Shown one piece after another: positions 46,157-55,693 of a stretch of 64,000 nucleotides of DNA. The stretch is taken from positions 42,891 through 106,890 of the forward strand of contig JALHSP010000078.1 in NCBI GenBank assembly GCA_022865305.1. Direction: 5' to 3'. Made by a program: the position numbers and the translations under genes. The stretch's first letter is position 1. Each line of letters opens with the position of its first letter. The notes under the pieces were generated by a model. It had not been told where the DNA came from. It made no database searches and worked only from the letters and a program-made list of their open reading frames with translations. This DNA comes from Bacteroidales bacterium (GTDB taxonomy: Bacteria; Bacteroidota; Bacteroidia; Bacteroidales; VadinHA17).

Positions 46157-47695
46157 CTATGCTTTGCTTCCTCCGACATTAATACCTCGTATTCTTACAG
46201 TCGGCTGGCCTGCCGAGACCTCAGCAGCCTGACCCTTTCCACAAATACCGGGACCAAAATCAAGATCATTGCCTACTGCATCAATGTTTGATATAACATC
46301 CATGCATGAGCCGATAAGCGTTGCCCCTTTAACAGGGTTTGTTTTCCTGCCATTTTCGATAAGATATGATTCCCGGCAGGTAAAATTAAACATTCCGGTA
46401 ACCGGGTTTACACTCCCGCCGCTCAGGCTCTGCACATAAATACCTTTTTTTGTAGAAGCAAGAATTTCTTCCGGATTATCTTTACCCTTCTCGATGAATG
46501 TGTTGGTCATCCTGGGTATCGGAATATACCTGAAAGACTCTCTTCTGCCATTGCCTGTCCTTGCCATGGAAAGCTGTTTAGCACTAAGAATGTCGGTCAT
46601 AAAACCTTTCAGATAGCCATTTTCAATCAGAATATTCCGTTGGGCCTGGGTTCCCTCATCATCAAAATTGATAGTACCACGGAAATTGGGTAGAGTTCCA
46701 TCATCAATCATGGTAAAACAATCACTTGCTACTTTTTGTCCCATTTTTCCCGTAAATGCACCAATGCCCTTTGCAATATTATCAGCTTCAAGTGGATGTC
46801 CGACGGCTTCATGAACCAGTACTCCTCCCCATCCGTTTTGCATCACAACATCCATTATACCGGCAGGAGCATCCTGTGCAGCCAGCATGACAATTGCTTC
46901 CCTTGCAGCATTTTTTGCAACAGTCTCAGGTGTTACATTTTCAAACATTTCAAATCCCGAATGGTTGCTTAATCTTTCCCGTGCCATATGCCTGGCATTC
47001 CCGTCATCGCTCATAGCCTGAACAATGAAAAACAGAAGAGGCAGTTCATCTTTCAGATAAACACCTTCGCTGTTGGCAATAACTCTGCTCCTCACTTCAT
47101 CATAATAATCTACTATTACCATTTTAATTCTCGGATCATAGTCTTTTGCAGCCTGGTCGGCTCTTTTTATAATCTCAATCCTTTTTTCATCTGCAATTTC
47201 GCCAAGTGGCTGCCTGACCGTAACAAATGAGGAACGGTTTGTTGTTGATATATCTACCGGCGATGCCGGAGTGCTGTTTTGAGCAACATATGAAGCAACA
47301 CCTGCCGCTCTTAACAGCTTCTCTTCAGTGATCTCATCCGTATATGCATATCCGGTCTTGTTGCCTGAAATAACTCTTATACCGGCTCCCTGACTTATTC
47401 CGTATAATCCGCTTTTAAATTTAGATTCTTCCATAACAATCTGCCGTGAAATGCGGTTCTCAAGATATACATCTGCAAAATCACCTCCTTTTTCAAGAGC
47501 TTTCGCAATAATCCTGGCAAGCATTTCCCTGTCCATATCCATGCCTGATGAACCTCCTGCTCCACTCCGGCATGATACCAACTGAGTTAAAAGGGCAGGG
47601 GTTGCTGCAATCAGTAATCCACCCTTCATGCTCAACTCAAGGAACTTCCTCCGTGGAATATCCTTTACTTTGTGTTCTTCCATTTTCATAGTCAA
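46157..47695 (-). CDS. tldD: TldD-type zinc protease with Tat-like signal
   Basis: 512-residue TldD. The zinc motif HEAVGH is in GGVLVHEAVGHPLEAD, with further family motifs in NFDDEGTQAQRN and GGSVNPVTGMFNFTCRESYLIENG. The TldD-PmbA complex degrades unfolded peptides and processes some bacteriocins. Unusually, the N-terminus reads DIPRRKFLELSMKGG followed by a hydrophobic stretch and a lipobox-like LVSC, a twin-arginine signal. If used, it would place the protease in the periplasm without its unsignalled PmbA partner. Confidence 0.91.
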   Translation of the reverse strand: MTMKMEEHKVKDIPRRKFLELSMKGGLLIAATPALLTQLVSCRSGAGGSSGMDMDREMLARIIAKALEKGGDFADVYLENRISRQIVMEESKFKSGLYGISQGAGIRVISGNKTGYAYTDEITEEKLLRAAGVASYVAQNSTPASPVDISTTNRSSFVTVRQPLGEIADEKRIEIIKRADQAAKDYDPRIKMVIVDYYDEVRSRVIANSEGVYLKDELPLLFFIVQAMSDDGNARHMARERLSNHSGFEMFENVTPETVAKNAAREAIVMLAAQDAPAGIMDVVMQNGWGGVLVHEAVGHPLEADNIAKGIGAFTGKMGQKVASDCFTMIDDGTLPNFRGTINFDDEGTQAQRNILIENGYLKGFMTDILSAKQLSMARTGNGRRESFRYIPIPRMTNTFIEKGKDNPEEILASTKKGIYVQSLSGGSVNPVTGMFNFTCRESYLIENGRKTNPVKGATLIGSCMDVISNIDAVGNDLDFGPGICGKGQAAEVSAGQPTVRIRGINVGGSKA

Positions 47696-47788
47696 AATTT
47701 TTAAATTTTATTCTATTATTAATTTATTTCTTATTCCGCTAATATTAAGAATTCTATAAAGTTATCAAATTGTTTATTTTCCAAATCA

Positions 47789-49705
47789 TTATCTGATAAC
47801 AAATTCCCTGTCTTTTAAAACACCTCCTCTTGTTGAGAAGACACTTGCTTTTCCTGCCAGTTCAGCTCTCCCATAAAGTCTTATATTGAAAACTGCTGTT
47901 GTAACAGCACCACCATCTGTGTCCGGCACAATTTTAAACACAGGTCTTCTTTGCACAGGCCTTTCAAAATCGCCATATCCTCCCCTGTTTTCTCTTGCTT
48001 CCGATGGCTTTGCATCCTCCAGGACTTTATATATCGGTTTTCCTGCAGCTGATCCTGCAGTATCAAGCTCAAGAACAATCCTGTCGTCAGTCACTATTTT
48101 TACCAGATGTGCCTGTTTAAGTGCCGTAGGAAGTTTTCCGGCATTCCTGAAACTTACTTTCAGCTGGTAGTCAGCCGAATCGGTTTTATAGTATTTTACC
48201 TTTTTTGCTACAATGTTTCCCCACACAAGCTCCGGAAGGTATTTTACCATTTCAAGGTTAAAAAGAGCCTGGTTTTTAATCCATGGTTCGAGATGCTTTG
48301 ACGGGGGATTCTGGGAAAAAAACTTGGGGTCAAAACCACCTATTTCGATATCACCATAAACAGGGTGTTTTGCAGGCGTCCATTCAGTAAATCCTATTCC
48401 GTCATTTTCTTTGTCGTCCCAGATAATCATGTCAAGCTGGTCAGTGTTTCCATCTCCGTTGTAATCTTTGTTTCTGCCACCGTTCCAGATCTCATCGCCG
48501 TACCATATTGCACCAAAATACCAGTATCCAAAATCAGGTCCGTGGCCAAAAAGCGGGTCGCCCTGTCCGTAATCATCATATACATCACCGGCCCTGGAGT
48601 ATCCTGTAATCTTCTTCCCGATCTCATCAAATTTCTTATACCATTTGAGGTCTTCGGGGTACATTCTTTCTTCTGAAGGAGACGTTGATGGTGGTCGCAG
48701 GTGCATCGGTACACTGGTGTCCATCGAATTTACAACATACACATTAGGATGAGAAAGAAGGAAGGTGACGACAGCTCTTGTTTCAGTTTCGCTTAAAGGG
48801 AATTCTCCCGCACCACCCTGGGTATTTCCCCTGCCGGTTGCTTCAGTTTGCGGTCTCCAGTTTTCAGGGTAGTTCCTGTGCAGGTCAAGACCCCCGATTC
48901 CATCTTCATTTATACGACCATCATTATCATTATCTATCCCTTCTGAAGAGGTCAGAAAAATCCCTTTCCCTGCCGGGACCCTTTTCATTATCCTTCCCGT
49001 TGAATCTTTCGGGTCCGTTATGAAAGTCCCCTTTTTTTCATCTTTCCACCTCATGGTCAGAATAATACCATTACCGTCAAGATCATCAGGCGGATCCTCA
49101 TCCAGAAGGTCATCTCCGTCATTGTCTTCAGGGCGAACTGTACTTCTGCTGCTCTGTGCAGTATGCATATAAAGATTATGCCCATCCGGATTGTTTATTG
49201 GCCTTAAGTAAATGGTTTTAGTATCGAGAAGACGGGTTACTTCAGGATCGCTGCCATAATTTTCGAGAAGATATTTTGCCAGCCAGAGAACACATTCCGA
49301 GCCAGTTACCTCACCGCTATGCCTGCCCCCCTCAAAAAATGCAGCAGGCTTGTCTGTATCTTTTCCCGTTTTCTTGTTTGTAACAGTGATCTGTAGTATC
49401 TGGCGTCCCTCGTAACTTTCGCCCACCTCGTATAGATCGACAAGGTCAGGATATTTCTCAGCCCACCGTTCCAGCCAGTCATAAATAACATCCGCTGAAT
49501 GATATTTACCGAATGAAAGGCTGTCTCCTGTTTCGTACTGAACATGTGAATACCTTACTTCAGGAAAATAATTGACGCCATGCCGCATACCGTATAAAAC
49601 ATAATTAACACTCTTCTTTGCCTGGGGGTCCGGAATTTGCTGCTGCTGTCCGTATAAAACTGTTGTTATGAACAGCATAAAGGATAACAATATTCTTGTT
49701 TGCAT
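47789..49705 (-). CDS. M14-family zinc carboxypeptidase-like protein
   Basis: 638-residue secreted peptidase: signal peptide MQTRILLSFMLFITTVLYG, then the carboxypeptidase A fold. Zinc motif HSGE at H129 and E132; acidic DNDGDDLLDEDPPDD and DNDNDGRINEDG loops look calcium-binding; the general base Glu is in WYGDEIWNGG. The position usually occupied by the third zinc ligand (His) appears to be Asp (D329 in NSMDTSVPMHLRPP). The C-terminal 130 residues form a beta domain. It stands upstream of tldD on the same strand, 93 bases away. Confidence 0.87.
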   Translation of the reverse strand: MQTRILLSFMLFITTVLYGQQQQIPDPQAKKSVNYVLYGMRHGVNYFPEVRYSHVQYETGDSLSFGKYHSADVIYDWLERWAEKYPDLVDLYEVGESYEGRQILQITVTNKKTGKDTDKPAAFFEGGRHSGEVTGSECVLWLAKYLLENYGSDPEVTRLLDTKTIYLRPINNPDGHNLYMHTAQSSRSTVRPEDNDGDDLLDEDPPDDLDGNGIILTMRWKDEKKGTFITDPKDSTGRIMKRVPAGKGIFLTSSEGIDNDNDGRINEDGIGGLDLHRNYPENWRPQTEATGRGNTQGGAGEFPLSETETRAVVTFLLSHPNVYVVNSMDTSVPMHLRPPSTSPSEERMYPEDLKWYKKFDEIGKKITGYSRAGDVYDDYGQGDPLFGHGPDFGYWYFGAIWYGDEIWNGGRNKDYNGDGNTDQLDMIIWDDKENDGIGFTEWTPAKHPVYGDIEIGGFDPKFFSQNPPSKHLEPWIKNQALFNLEMVKYLPELVWGNIVAKKVKYYKTDSADYQLKVSFRNAGKLPTALKQAHLVKIVTDDRIVLELDTAGSAAGKPIYKVLEDAKPSEARENRGGYGDFERPVQRRPVFKIVPDTDGGAVTTAVFNIRLYGRAELAGKASVFSTRGGVLKDREFVIR

Positions 49706-49752
49706 AACTGATTAATTAATGAGGATTGCATGAGGTCACCATTCCCGGGGTA

Positions 49753-50448
49753 TCAACCTCTTTTAGAAAGTATTTCGAGCTTGTTAATATCAACAATTTC
49801 AATTGTTTTTCCGAAGACCTTAATGATCCCCTCTCTTTTGAAATCAGAAAGTGTCCTGATGACATTTGCAGTGCTCATTCCAATATAATCTGCAATCTCT
49901 TTGCGTAAAACGGGAAGGTCAAAAATTCTTGTATTATAAATTTCATTCGTAAAATAGAGCAGTACAAATGCGACCCTGCCAATAAGATTTCTTTGTCTTA
50001 TATCGAGCGTCTGGCTGATTATTTTATCATTGATCTTCGATATTTTAGTAAGAAGTCCCATTGCAAAGGAACCGTTCTTCATGAACAGATCCTTGATAAA
50101 GTCAAGTTTAACAACGCAGACCACAGAATCTTCAACAGCAGAAACAGAATACCTGTAACGCTCTTCGGAAAATATGCTCATGTTGCTGACAAATTCAAAC
50201 GGACGTGTAATTGTTATTACCTGTTCTTCACCGGTTGATGTTCTTCTGAAAAGTTTAACCAGACCGGATTTCAGATATTTAAAATCAGTGATTTTCTCTC
50301 CTTCATGATTTATAATTTCTCCTTTGCGGAATGAGTGCTCTTCCTTGTTATTGCATAATTCCTGTATTGTGGAATCATCCAGGTAAGCAAAAACGATATC
50401 CCGGAATTCACAGCTTTCGCAGACACAATATTTATTCTTTTCGTTCAC
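49753..50448 (-). CDS. Crp/Fnr-family regulator with FNR-like cysteines
   Basis: 231-residue regulator with a cyclic-nucleotide-type beta-roll (about 25-140) and a winged helix (RKEIADYIGMSTANVIRTLSDFKREGII). The N-terminus has C8, C10 and C13 in YCVCESC, and C111 in EDSVVCVV aligns by context with the fourth cluster ligand of E. coli FNR. This suggests an oxygen-labile iron-sulfur cluster, although cysteine spacing differs from FNR. A perfect inverted repeat at 50494-50507 just upstream may be its own operator. Confidence 0.9.
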   Translation of the reverse strand: MNEKNKYCVCESCEFRDIVFAYLDDSTIQELCNNKEEHSFRKGEIINHEGEKITDFKYLKSGLVKLFRRTSTGEEQVITITRPFEFVSNMSIFSEERYRYSVSAVEDSVVCVVKLDFIKDLFMKNGSFAMGLLTKISKINDKIISQTLDIRQRNLIGRVAFVLLYFTNEIYNTRIFDLPVLRKEIADYIGMSTANVIRTLSDFKREGIIKVFGKTIEIVDINKLEILSKRG

Positions 50449-50493
50449 TTCTTCCGGTTTTTCACAAATTTACATATTTACAAATCACAAAGT

Positions 50494-50507
50494 CAAATCC
50501 CGATTTG
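50494..50507. promoter_or_regulatory. inverted repeat, candidate Crp/Fnr operator
   Basis: CAAATC-CC-GATTTG, a perfect palindrome with two-base spacer, in the 124-base gap between the divergent regulator and PHP genes. Its location suits autoregulation. It differs from the classic FNR site TTGAT-N4-ATCAA. Confidence 0.4.
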
Positions 50508-50572
50508 TTTTATTCCCAAATTTAGACCTAATTTGAAAATTGTTAAAATATGAGTCAGGAATATTTTCTGAA

Positions 50573-51358
50573 ATGGCCCACAGAACCGATTATCATTTAC
50601 ATACTACCTTCAGCGATGGCAAAACTGCTCCTGAAGAATATATTAACTATGCTATAGATGCCGGGCTTAATGAAATAGGCTTTTCAGAACATCTTTCATT
50701 ATTCAAAAAGGAACAGAAATGGTGCATGAATCCTGACAATATTTTCCACTACCTGGAACATATTGACAATCTGAAAAAATATTCAAATGCCCTGATTATT
50801 AAGACAGGACTTGAGGTTGATTTCATTTCAGGAAAAGAGAAGGAGATTGAATCCTTCCTTAACAACCTGGATCTTGATTATGTTTTAGGTTCGGTTCACT
50901 ATCTGGGTGATATGACTGTTGATGAGGGTCCGGAATTCTATAAAGGAAAAAACTTCAATGATCTGTTTGAAACATATTTTAATCAGGTCATAGCTGCATC
51001 TTCATCAGGACTTTTTGACATAATCGCACATTGTGACCTTATAAGGATTTATGGTTTTAAACCTGCATATAATCCTGAACCCCTCTACCGGAAACTTGCA
51101 AAAAACCTTAAAAAGAATAATATTGCTTTCGAGCTGAATACTAACGGAAGAAACCGGCCAATTGCCGACTTTTACCCTGACCGACGTTTTCTTCATATCT
51201 TCGCGGAAGAAAATGTTCCTGTCTGCGTTAACTCGGATGCTCATATGCCATCCCGCATAGGACAGTACTTTGATGAAGCTTACAGTTTGCTAAGGTCTGC
51301 CGGTTTTACTGAAATGGCTGTTTATACAGACAGAGAAAGAAGAATGGTTCCTTTCTGA
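50573..51358 (+). CDS. PHP-domain phosphoesterase, histidinol-phosphatase-like
   Basis: 261 residues from the ATG at 50573 (MAHRTDYHLHTTFSDG); the frame opens earlier with a TTG but this start places the metal motif HLH at the usual position. Other PHP motifs: GFSEHLS, GLEVDF, GSVHYL, IAHCDLIR and NSDAHMP. HisJ-type enzymes hydrolyse histidinol phosphate; many PHP relatives have other substrates. No histidine gene is nearby, so the substrate is open. Confidence 0.88.
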   Translation: MAHRTDYHLHTTFSDGKTAPEEYINYAIDAGLNEIGFSEHLSLFKKEQKWCMNPDNIFHYLEHIDNLKKYSNALIIKTGLEVDFISGKEKEIESFLNNLDLDYVLGSVHYLGDMTVDEGPEFYKGKNFNDLFETYFNQVIAASSSGLFDIIAHCDLIRIYGFKPAYNPEPLYRKLAKNLKKNNIAFELNTNGRNRPIADFYPDRRFLHIFAEENVPVCVNSDAHMPSRIGQYFDEAYSLLRSAGFTEMAVYTDRERRMVPF

Positions 51359-51474
51359 TTCCTGTAATCAAACCGGGAAAGCCAAAAATCAAATAAGCAG
51401 CACTGTAAATACTTCATCAGGATAAAATTAATAAGTGTCAGAAATACACTTAATATTTCCAATATTATTTACTT

Positions 51475-53832
51475 ATGAATAAATCAATTAAGTTCTTTCT
51501 TTGCGGAATCGCCCTGATAATTTCAGGTTTTGCGTGCACTCCACAGGAAAAGAGTATTATTAACACAGGAGGGCCGGAAGTTGTGTCATTCAGGGCTTTA
51601 CCCTTCAGCCTGACGGAGGTTAAGCTTCTTGATGGTCCGTTCCTGCATGCTGCAGAGCTTGATGCGAAAATCCTCCTTAGCTATGAACCCGACAGGTTTC
51701 TGTCAAAATTTTATTCTGAGGCTGGTCTTACTCCAAAAGCAGAACATTATATGGGTTGGGAGAATGAGACACTTGCCGGACATAGTCTCGGCCATTACCT
51801 TAGTGCATGTTCAATGATGTTTCAGACTACCGGGGATAATCGTTTCCTGGAAAGAGTAAATTATATAGTTGATGAACTTAAGAAACTTCAGGATGCGGAT
51901 GGAGATGGGTATATTGGCGCTTTTCCTGATGGAAAAAAGATATTTGAAGAGGAAGTTGCAAAGGGAGATATACGATCACAGGGATTTGACCTGAACGGGA
52001 TCTGGGCACCGTTTTACACACAGCATAAAATAATGGCAGGACTGAGAGATGCTTATCATTTAAACGGAAACCAGACAGCCCTTGAGGTAGAAAAACGTTT
52101 TGCCGACTGGGTTGATGGCATTGTCTCTCCGCTGAATAATGAACAGGTTCAGAAAATGCTTCGCTGTGAACATGGCGGCATCAGTGAAACCCTGGCTGAC
52201 CTTTATGCAGACACAAAAGATGAAAAATACCTGAGGATATCAAGGATATTCTACCAGAAAGCTATCCTCGATCCATTGAAAAATGGAGAGGATGTTCTGC
52301 CCGGGAAACACTGCAATACCAATATCCCCAAGCTTATTGCCTTGTCGCGACTCTATGAGCTCACCGGGGACACTTCCGACCGGAAAGCGGCCGAATTTTT
52401 CTGGCAGACAGTGGTTAATCACCATTCTTATGTTACAGGCGGCAACGGAAATGATGAATACTTTGGTCCTGCTGATAAATTAAGGGACCGCCTTGGTGAA
52501 GGTACTACCGAATCATGTAATGTTTATAATATGCTGAAGCTTACGGAACATCTTTTTGAATGGGATGCCTCAGCAAAGACGGCAGATTTCTATGAGAGAG
52601 CACTGTTTAATCACATTCTTTCAACCCAGAACCCGGAAGACGGACATGTCACATACAACCTTTCGCTGGATATGGGAGGCTATAAAGACTTCCAGGATCC
52701 CTTATGGTTTACATGCTGCATAGGAACAGGAATGGAGAATCATTCAAAATACGGAAGGAATATTTTCTACTACAATGACGATGAGTTGTTTTTATTTCAA
52801 TTCATAGCATCAGAACTTACATGGAAGGAAAAAGGAATTACTGTTACCCAGAATACCGGTTACCCTGAAGAACAGGGAACAACTCTGGATTTCAGATGCG
52901 AGAAGCCTGTTGAACTTACCCTCCGGATCAGATATCCTTACTGGGCAGAAAAAGGAGTCGAGGTCATGGTAAACGGAAGTAAAAAGCGGATCCGACAGGA
53001 GCCTGGAAGCTTTATTGCAATAAACAGGAAATGGAAAACAGGAGATAAAGTGGAAGTAAAAATACCATTTTCACTTCGGCTTGAATCTATGCCTGACGAC
53101 AGCAACAGGGTTGCTGTAATGTACGGACCTCTTGTGATGGCAGTGGACCTCGGACCTGTTCAGGATTCAGCATCACAGGATATTATGTATGTACCTGTTA
53201 TGATGACAGAGGAGAGGGATCCTGCCGTCTGGATGAAGCCGGTGGAGGGGAAAATTAATACTTTCATGACAGTCAATACCGGAAGGCCAAGGGATGTTGA
53301 AATGACGCCTTTTTATTCAGTTTACGGCAGGAGGTATTCTATTTACTGGGATCTGTTCGATGAAGCCGGATGGAATGCAAGGCAGGCTGAACATAAGGCT
53401 GAACTTGAACGAATGAAAAAAATCAGTGATGCCACCATTGATTTTGTGCAGCCCGGGGAAATACAGCCTGAACGCGATCATAATTTCAAAGGGGAAAAGA
53501 CCTCCCCGGGAAGATTCAAAGAGAGACCAAACAGGGAATCCAGGAGCGGATGGTTTTCATACGATCTGAAGATAACGACCAATACTCCTGTTGCTCTTGT
53601 TGTTGAATACTGGGGTGGATTCCCCGGTGCAAAAACCTTCGACATTCTGGTGAATGACAAGATCATTGCCACTGAAAATATTTCAAATAAAAAAGACGGG
53701 CAGTTTATTTCTATTCAGTATGATATTCCAGAGGAAGTCACCAAAGGCAGCTCAAAAATTACAGTAAAATTCCAGGCGCATCCGGGGAATATGGCAGGTC
53801 CTGTTTTCGGGATAAGAACAATAAGAAACTGA
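51475..53832 (+). CDS. GH127/GH146-like beta-L-arabinofuranosidase, lipoprotein
   Basis: 785-residue glycoside hydrolase with a lipoprotein signal (FACTP). The (alpha/alpha)6 barrel matches GH127 (DUF1680): YMGWENETLAGHSLGHYLS near the start, then the zinc-cysteine site known from the Bifidobacterium enzyme, here E346, C348 (TESCNVYNM), C414 and C415 (WFTCCIG). E328 in GGNGNDEYFG is the likely acid/base. C-terminal beta domains follow. It would release L-arabinose from plant or algal glycans. No SusCD pair or other glycosidase flanks it. Confidence 0.9.
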   Translation: MNKSIKFFLCGIALIISGFACTPQEKSIINTGGPEVVSFRALPFSLTEVKLLDGPFLHAAELDAKILLSYEPDRFLSKFYSEAGLTPKAEHYMGWENETLAGHSLGHYLSACSMMFQTTGDNRFLERVNYIVDELKKLQDADGDGYIGAFPDGKKIFEEEVAKGDIRSQGFDLNGIWAPFYTQHKIMAGLRDAYHLNGNQTALEVEKRFADWVDGIVSPLNNEQVQKMLRCEHGGISETLADLYADTKDEKYLRISRIFYQKAILDPLKNGEDVLPGKHCNTNIPKLIALSRLYELTGDTSDRKAAEFFWQTVVNHHSYVTGGNGNDEYFGPADKLRDRLGEGTTESCNVYNMLKLTEHLFEWDASAKTADFYERALFNHILSTQNPEDGHVTYNLSLDMGGYKDFQDPLWFTCCIGTGMENHSKYGRNIFYYNDDELFLFQFIASELTWKEKGITVTQNTGYPEEQGTTLDFRCEKPVELTLRIRYPYWAEKGVEVMVNGSKKRIRQEPGSFIAINRKWKTGDKVEVKIPFSLRLESMPDDSNRVAVMYGPLVMAVDLGPVQDSASQDIMYVPVMMTEERDPAVWMKPVEGKINTFMTVNTGRPRDVEMTPFYSVYGRRYSIYWDLFDEAGWNARQAEHKAELERMKKISDATIDFVQPGEIQPERDHNFKGEKTSPGRFKERPNRESRSGWFSYDLKITTNTPVALVVEYWGGFPGAKTFDILVNDKIIATENISNKKDGQFISIQYDIPEEVTKGSSKITVKFQAHPGNMAGPVFGIRTIRN

Positions 53833-53877
53833 TCTTATAGAACTTACTGAAAGATGTGTAATTACAAATTATTGGGA

Positions 53878-54800
53878 CTATTTTCTTTCATTTTTCAAAT
53901 CTTCCAGAAGTGAACCCAGTTTATTGACATATCCGGTAAACTCCGTGGAATATCTTACCGAGTCATCACGAATTTGTGGTAAATCAATTTTAAAGTGGTG
54001 CCTTATATTTGCCGGCCCTGAATCCATAATATAAATGTCAGAAGAAAGGAAAACAGCTTCGCTTTCGGAGTGAGTAACAAAAACAACTGTTGGGTCGATT
54101 TTTGCATTTTCGAATATTGAGCGAAGAAATAACTGTATCTGTTTCCGGGTAATCGTATCCAAAGCTCCAAAAGGTTCGTCCATTAACAGTATCTGCGGAT
54201 TTACTACAAGGTTACGCGCAATGGCAACCCTTTGTAATTGTCCACCCGACAGTATCGGATATTTAGCCCATTGTTTTCATGTCCGTCCAATCCAACAACT
54301 TTTATCATATCCATGGCTCTGTCATTAGCCTCATATTTAGGAACCCCTTTTAAGATCAAGGGGAGAGCAACGTTTTGCAATACAGTTTTCCATTCAAAAG
54401 AAGTATATTGTTGAAAAACCATGGGAATTCTGTCTTTGTCCGTACGTTTTTTCCCATAGATATAAACCTCTCCGGAAGTTGGTTCCTGTAATCCGGAAAT
54501 ATATCGGAGCAAAGTGGATTTTCCACAACCCGATTTACCCATGAGAGTAATAAATTGTCCTTGTTCTTTAATTTCTTTGATGTCAAGATTGAAATCCTTA
54601 AACACAACATTGGGTGGGGTGTGATCAGAATAAACCTGGTTGATATTAACAAGGTTTATTATATCCGTTAAGCGGCTGACAGGTGCCTGATCTTTAGGAG
54701 TATCGTTATATACTTCAACTTTGGTTTCCGGTACTGGTTTGTTTTCGACAGGTTCGGTTATTTCACTATCATCATGTTTTTGGAATATATTTCGCTTCAT
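53878..54800 (-). pseudogene. ABC importer ATP-binding protein, frameshifted
   Basis: An NrtD/SsuB/TauB-type ATPase split by one base. The first part (54800 inward) has a 45-residue polar tail, Walker A GKSGCGKST and the Q-loop FQQYTSFEW; near 54271 the frame shifts, and the second part continues with [21 protein letters not shown] and the H-loop FVTHSESEA. Adding one A in the AACAATGGG stretch (coding strand) restores an uninterrupted 307-residue protein. It is either decayed or a sequencing indel. It follows the permease by two bases. Confidence 0.82.
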
Positions 54801-54802
54801 TA

Positions 54803-55633
54803 TCAGGCGTATTTAAATTTAAAGAGTTTTTTATCGAGCAGTTTCAGTAGTTTATCCTGTACAAATCCTATAAAAATGATAAGTAGTAAAACTGCATAAA
54901 GCTGATCGACATGTGAACCGCGCGAAGTTGCCATGTAAATCATTGAACCTAATCCACCCTGGGCATTTACCATTTCAGCAATTACTATGTAAGTCCAGCT
55001 CACAGCAACCAGGTTGATTATATCCATTGAGAAACGGCTCAGGACTGATGGAATATAGAAATGTTTCAGAGTCATCCAGGGACTGGCATTCAGTGTCCAC
55101 ATAGTCTGTTTCAGCGCTTTAAGATGGTCGTCGGTTTCAATATCTTTTATTCTTTGGGTAATTGCCGGAAGCAGGTAAACAAAAATACCGAATGCAAGGA
55201 ATTCAACCTTGACGCCCAGGCCAAGACCAAAAAGTGCCATAAAAATACCTGTTGTTGCGGGTAGTGGAGTAAAGCGGATAGCTTCAATTTGTTTGCTGAC
55301 CAGATGTCTGAAAAAGGGAATCAGCCCAACCAGGAAACCTAGAGGAATTGCCAGAGACATTGCCTGTAAATAACCACCAAGGTTGATAAAAATAGAATAA
55401 CCTGTATTGTATAAAAGGTTTCGTTCAACAAAAAGGGTTTTAAAGCACCCAATCACATCTATGGGAGAGGGAAGGATTGTGGGTTTAATCCAACCAAGCG
55501 TTGGAATCAGCCACCAGAAAAAGACCAGTAGGACCCATCCCAAAATATTTACTGCCAATGAGGTTTTTTTATCAACATCACCGGCGAACCTAAAAAGCTT
55601 TTTAATTATTTCCATAATTACCGATTTTCTCAT
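54803..55633 (-). CDS. ABC importer permease (SsuC/TauC type)
   Basis: 276-residue permease of the BPD_transp_1 family (a start at MEIIKK, 55615, is also possible). About six membrane helices; the EAA-like loop lies around LKALKQTMWTLNASPWMTLKHFYIPSVLS. This subfamily imports nitrate, sulfonates, taurine, aminopyrimidines or bicarbonate; substrate not readable. Frame intact. A stem-loop at 55643-55668 separates it from the upstream binding-protein gene. Confidence 0.9.
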   Translation of the reverse strand: MRKSVIMEIIKKLFRFAGDVDKKTSLAVNILGWVLLVFFWWLIPTLGWIKPTILPSPIDVIGCFKTLFVERNLLYNTGYSIFINLGGYLQAMSLAIPLGFLVGLIPFFRHLVSKQIEAIRFTPLPATTGIFMALFGLGLGVKVEFLAFGIFVYLLPAITQRIKDIETDDHLKALKQTMWTLNASPWMTLKHFYIPSVLSRFSMDIINLVAVSWTYIVIAEMVNAQGGLGSMIYMATSRGSHVDQLYAVLLLIIFIGFVQDKLLKLLDKKLFKFKYA

Positions 55634-55642
55634 CTATATTAT

Positions 55643-55668
55643 AAAGGAGGATACAATTATCCTCCTTT
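55643..55668 (-). promoter_or_regulatory. intra-operon stem-loop
   Basis: Perfect 11-base stem AAAGGAGGATA / TATCCTCCTTT with a four-base loop, between the binding-protein and permease genes. In this position such hairpins usually stabilise the upstream binding-protein message or partly terminate transcription. There is no T-run for full termination on the minus strand. Confidence 0.65.
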
Positions 55669-55693
55669 AGAATAAAAAAGTTATTACAAGATC

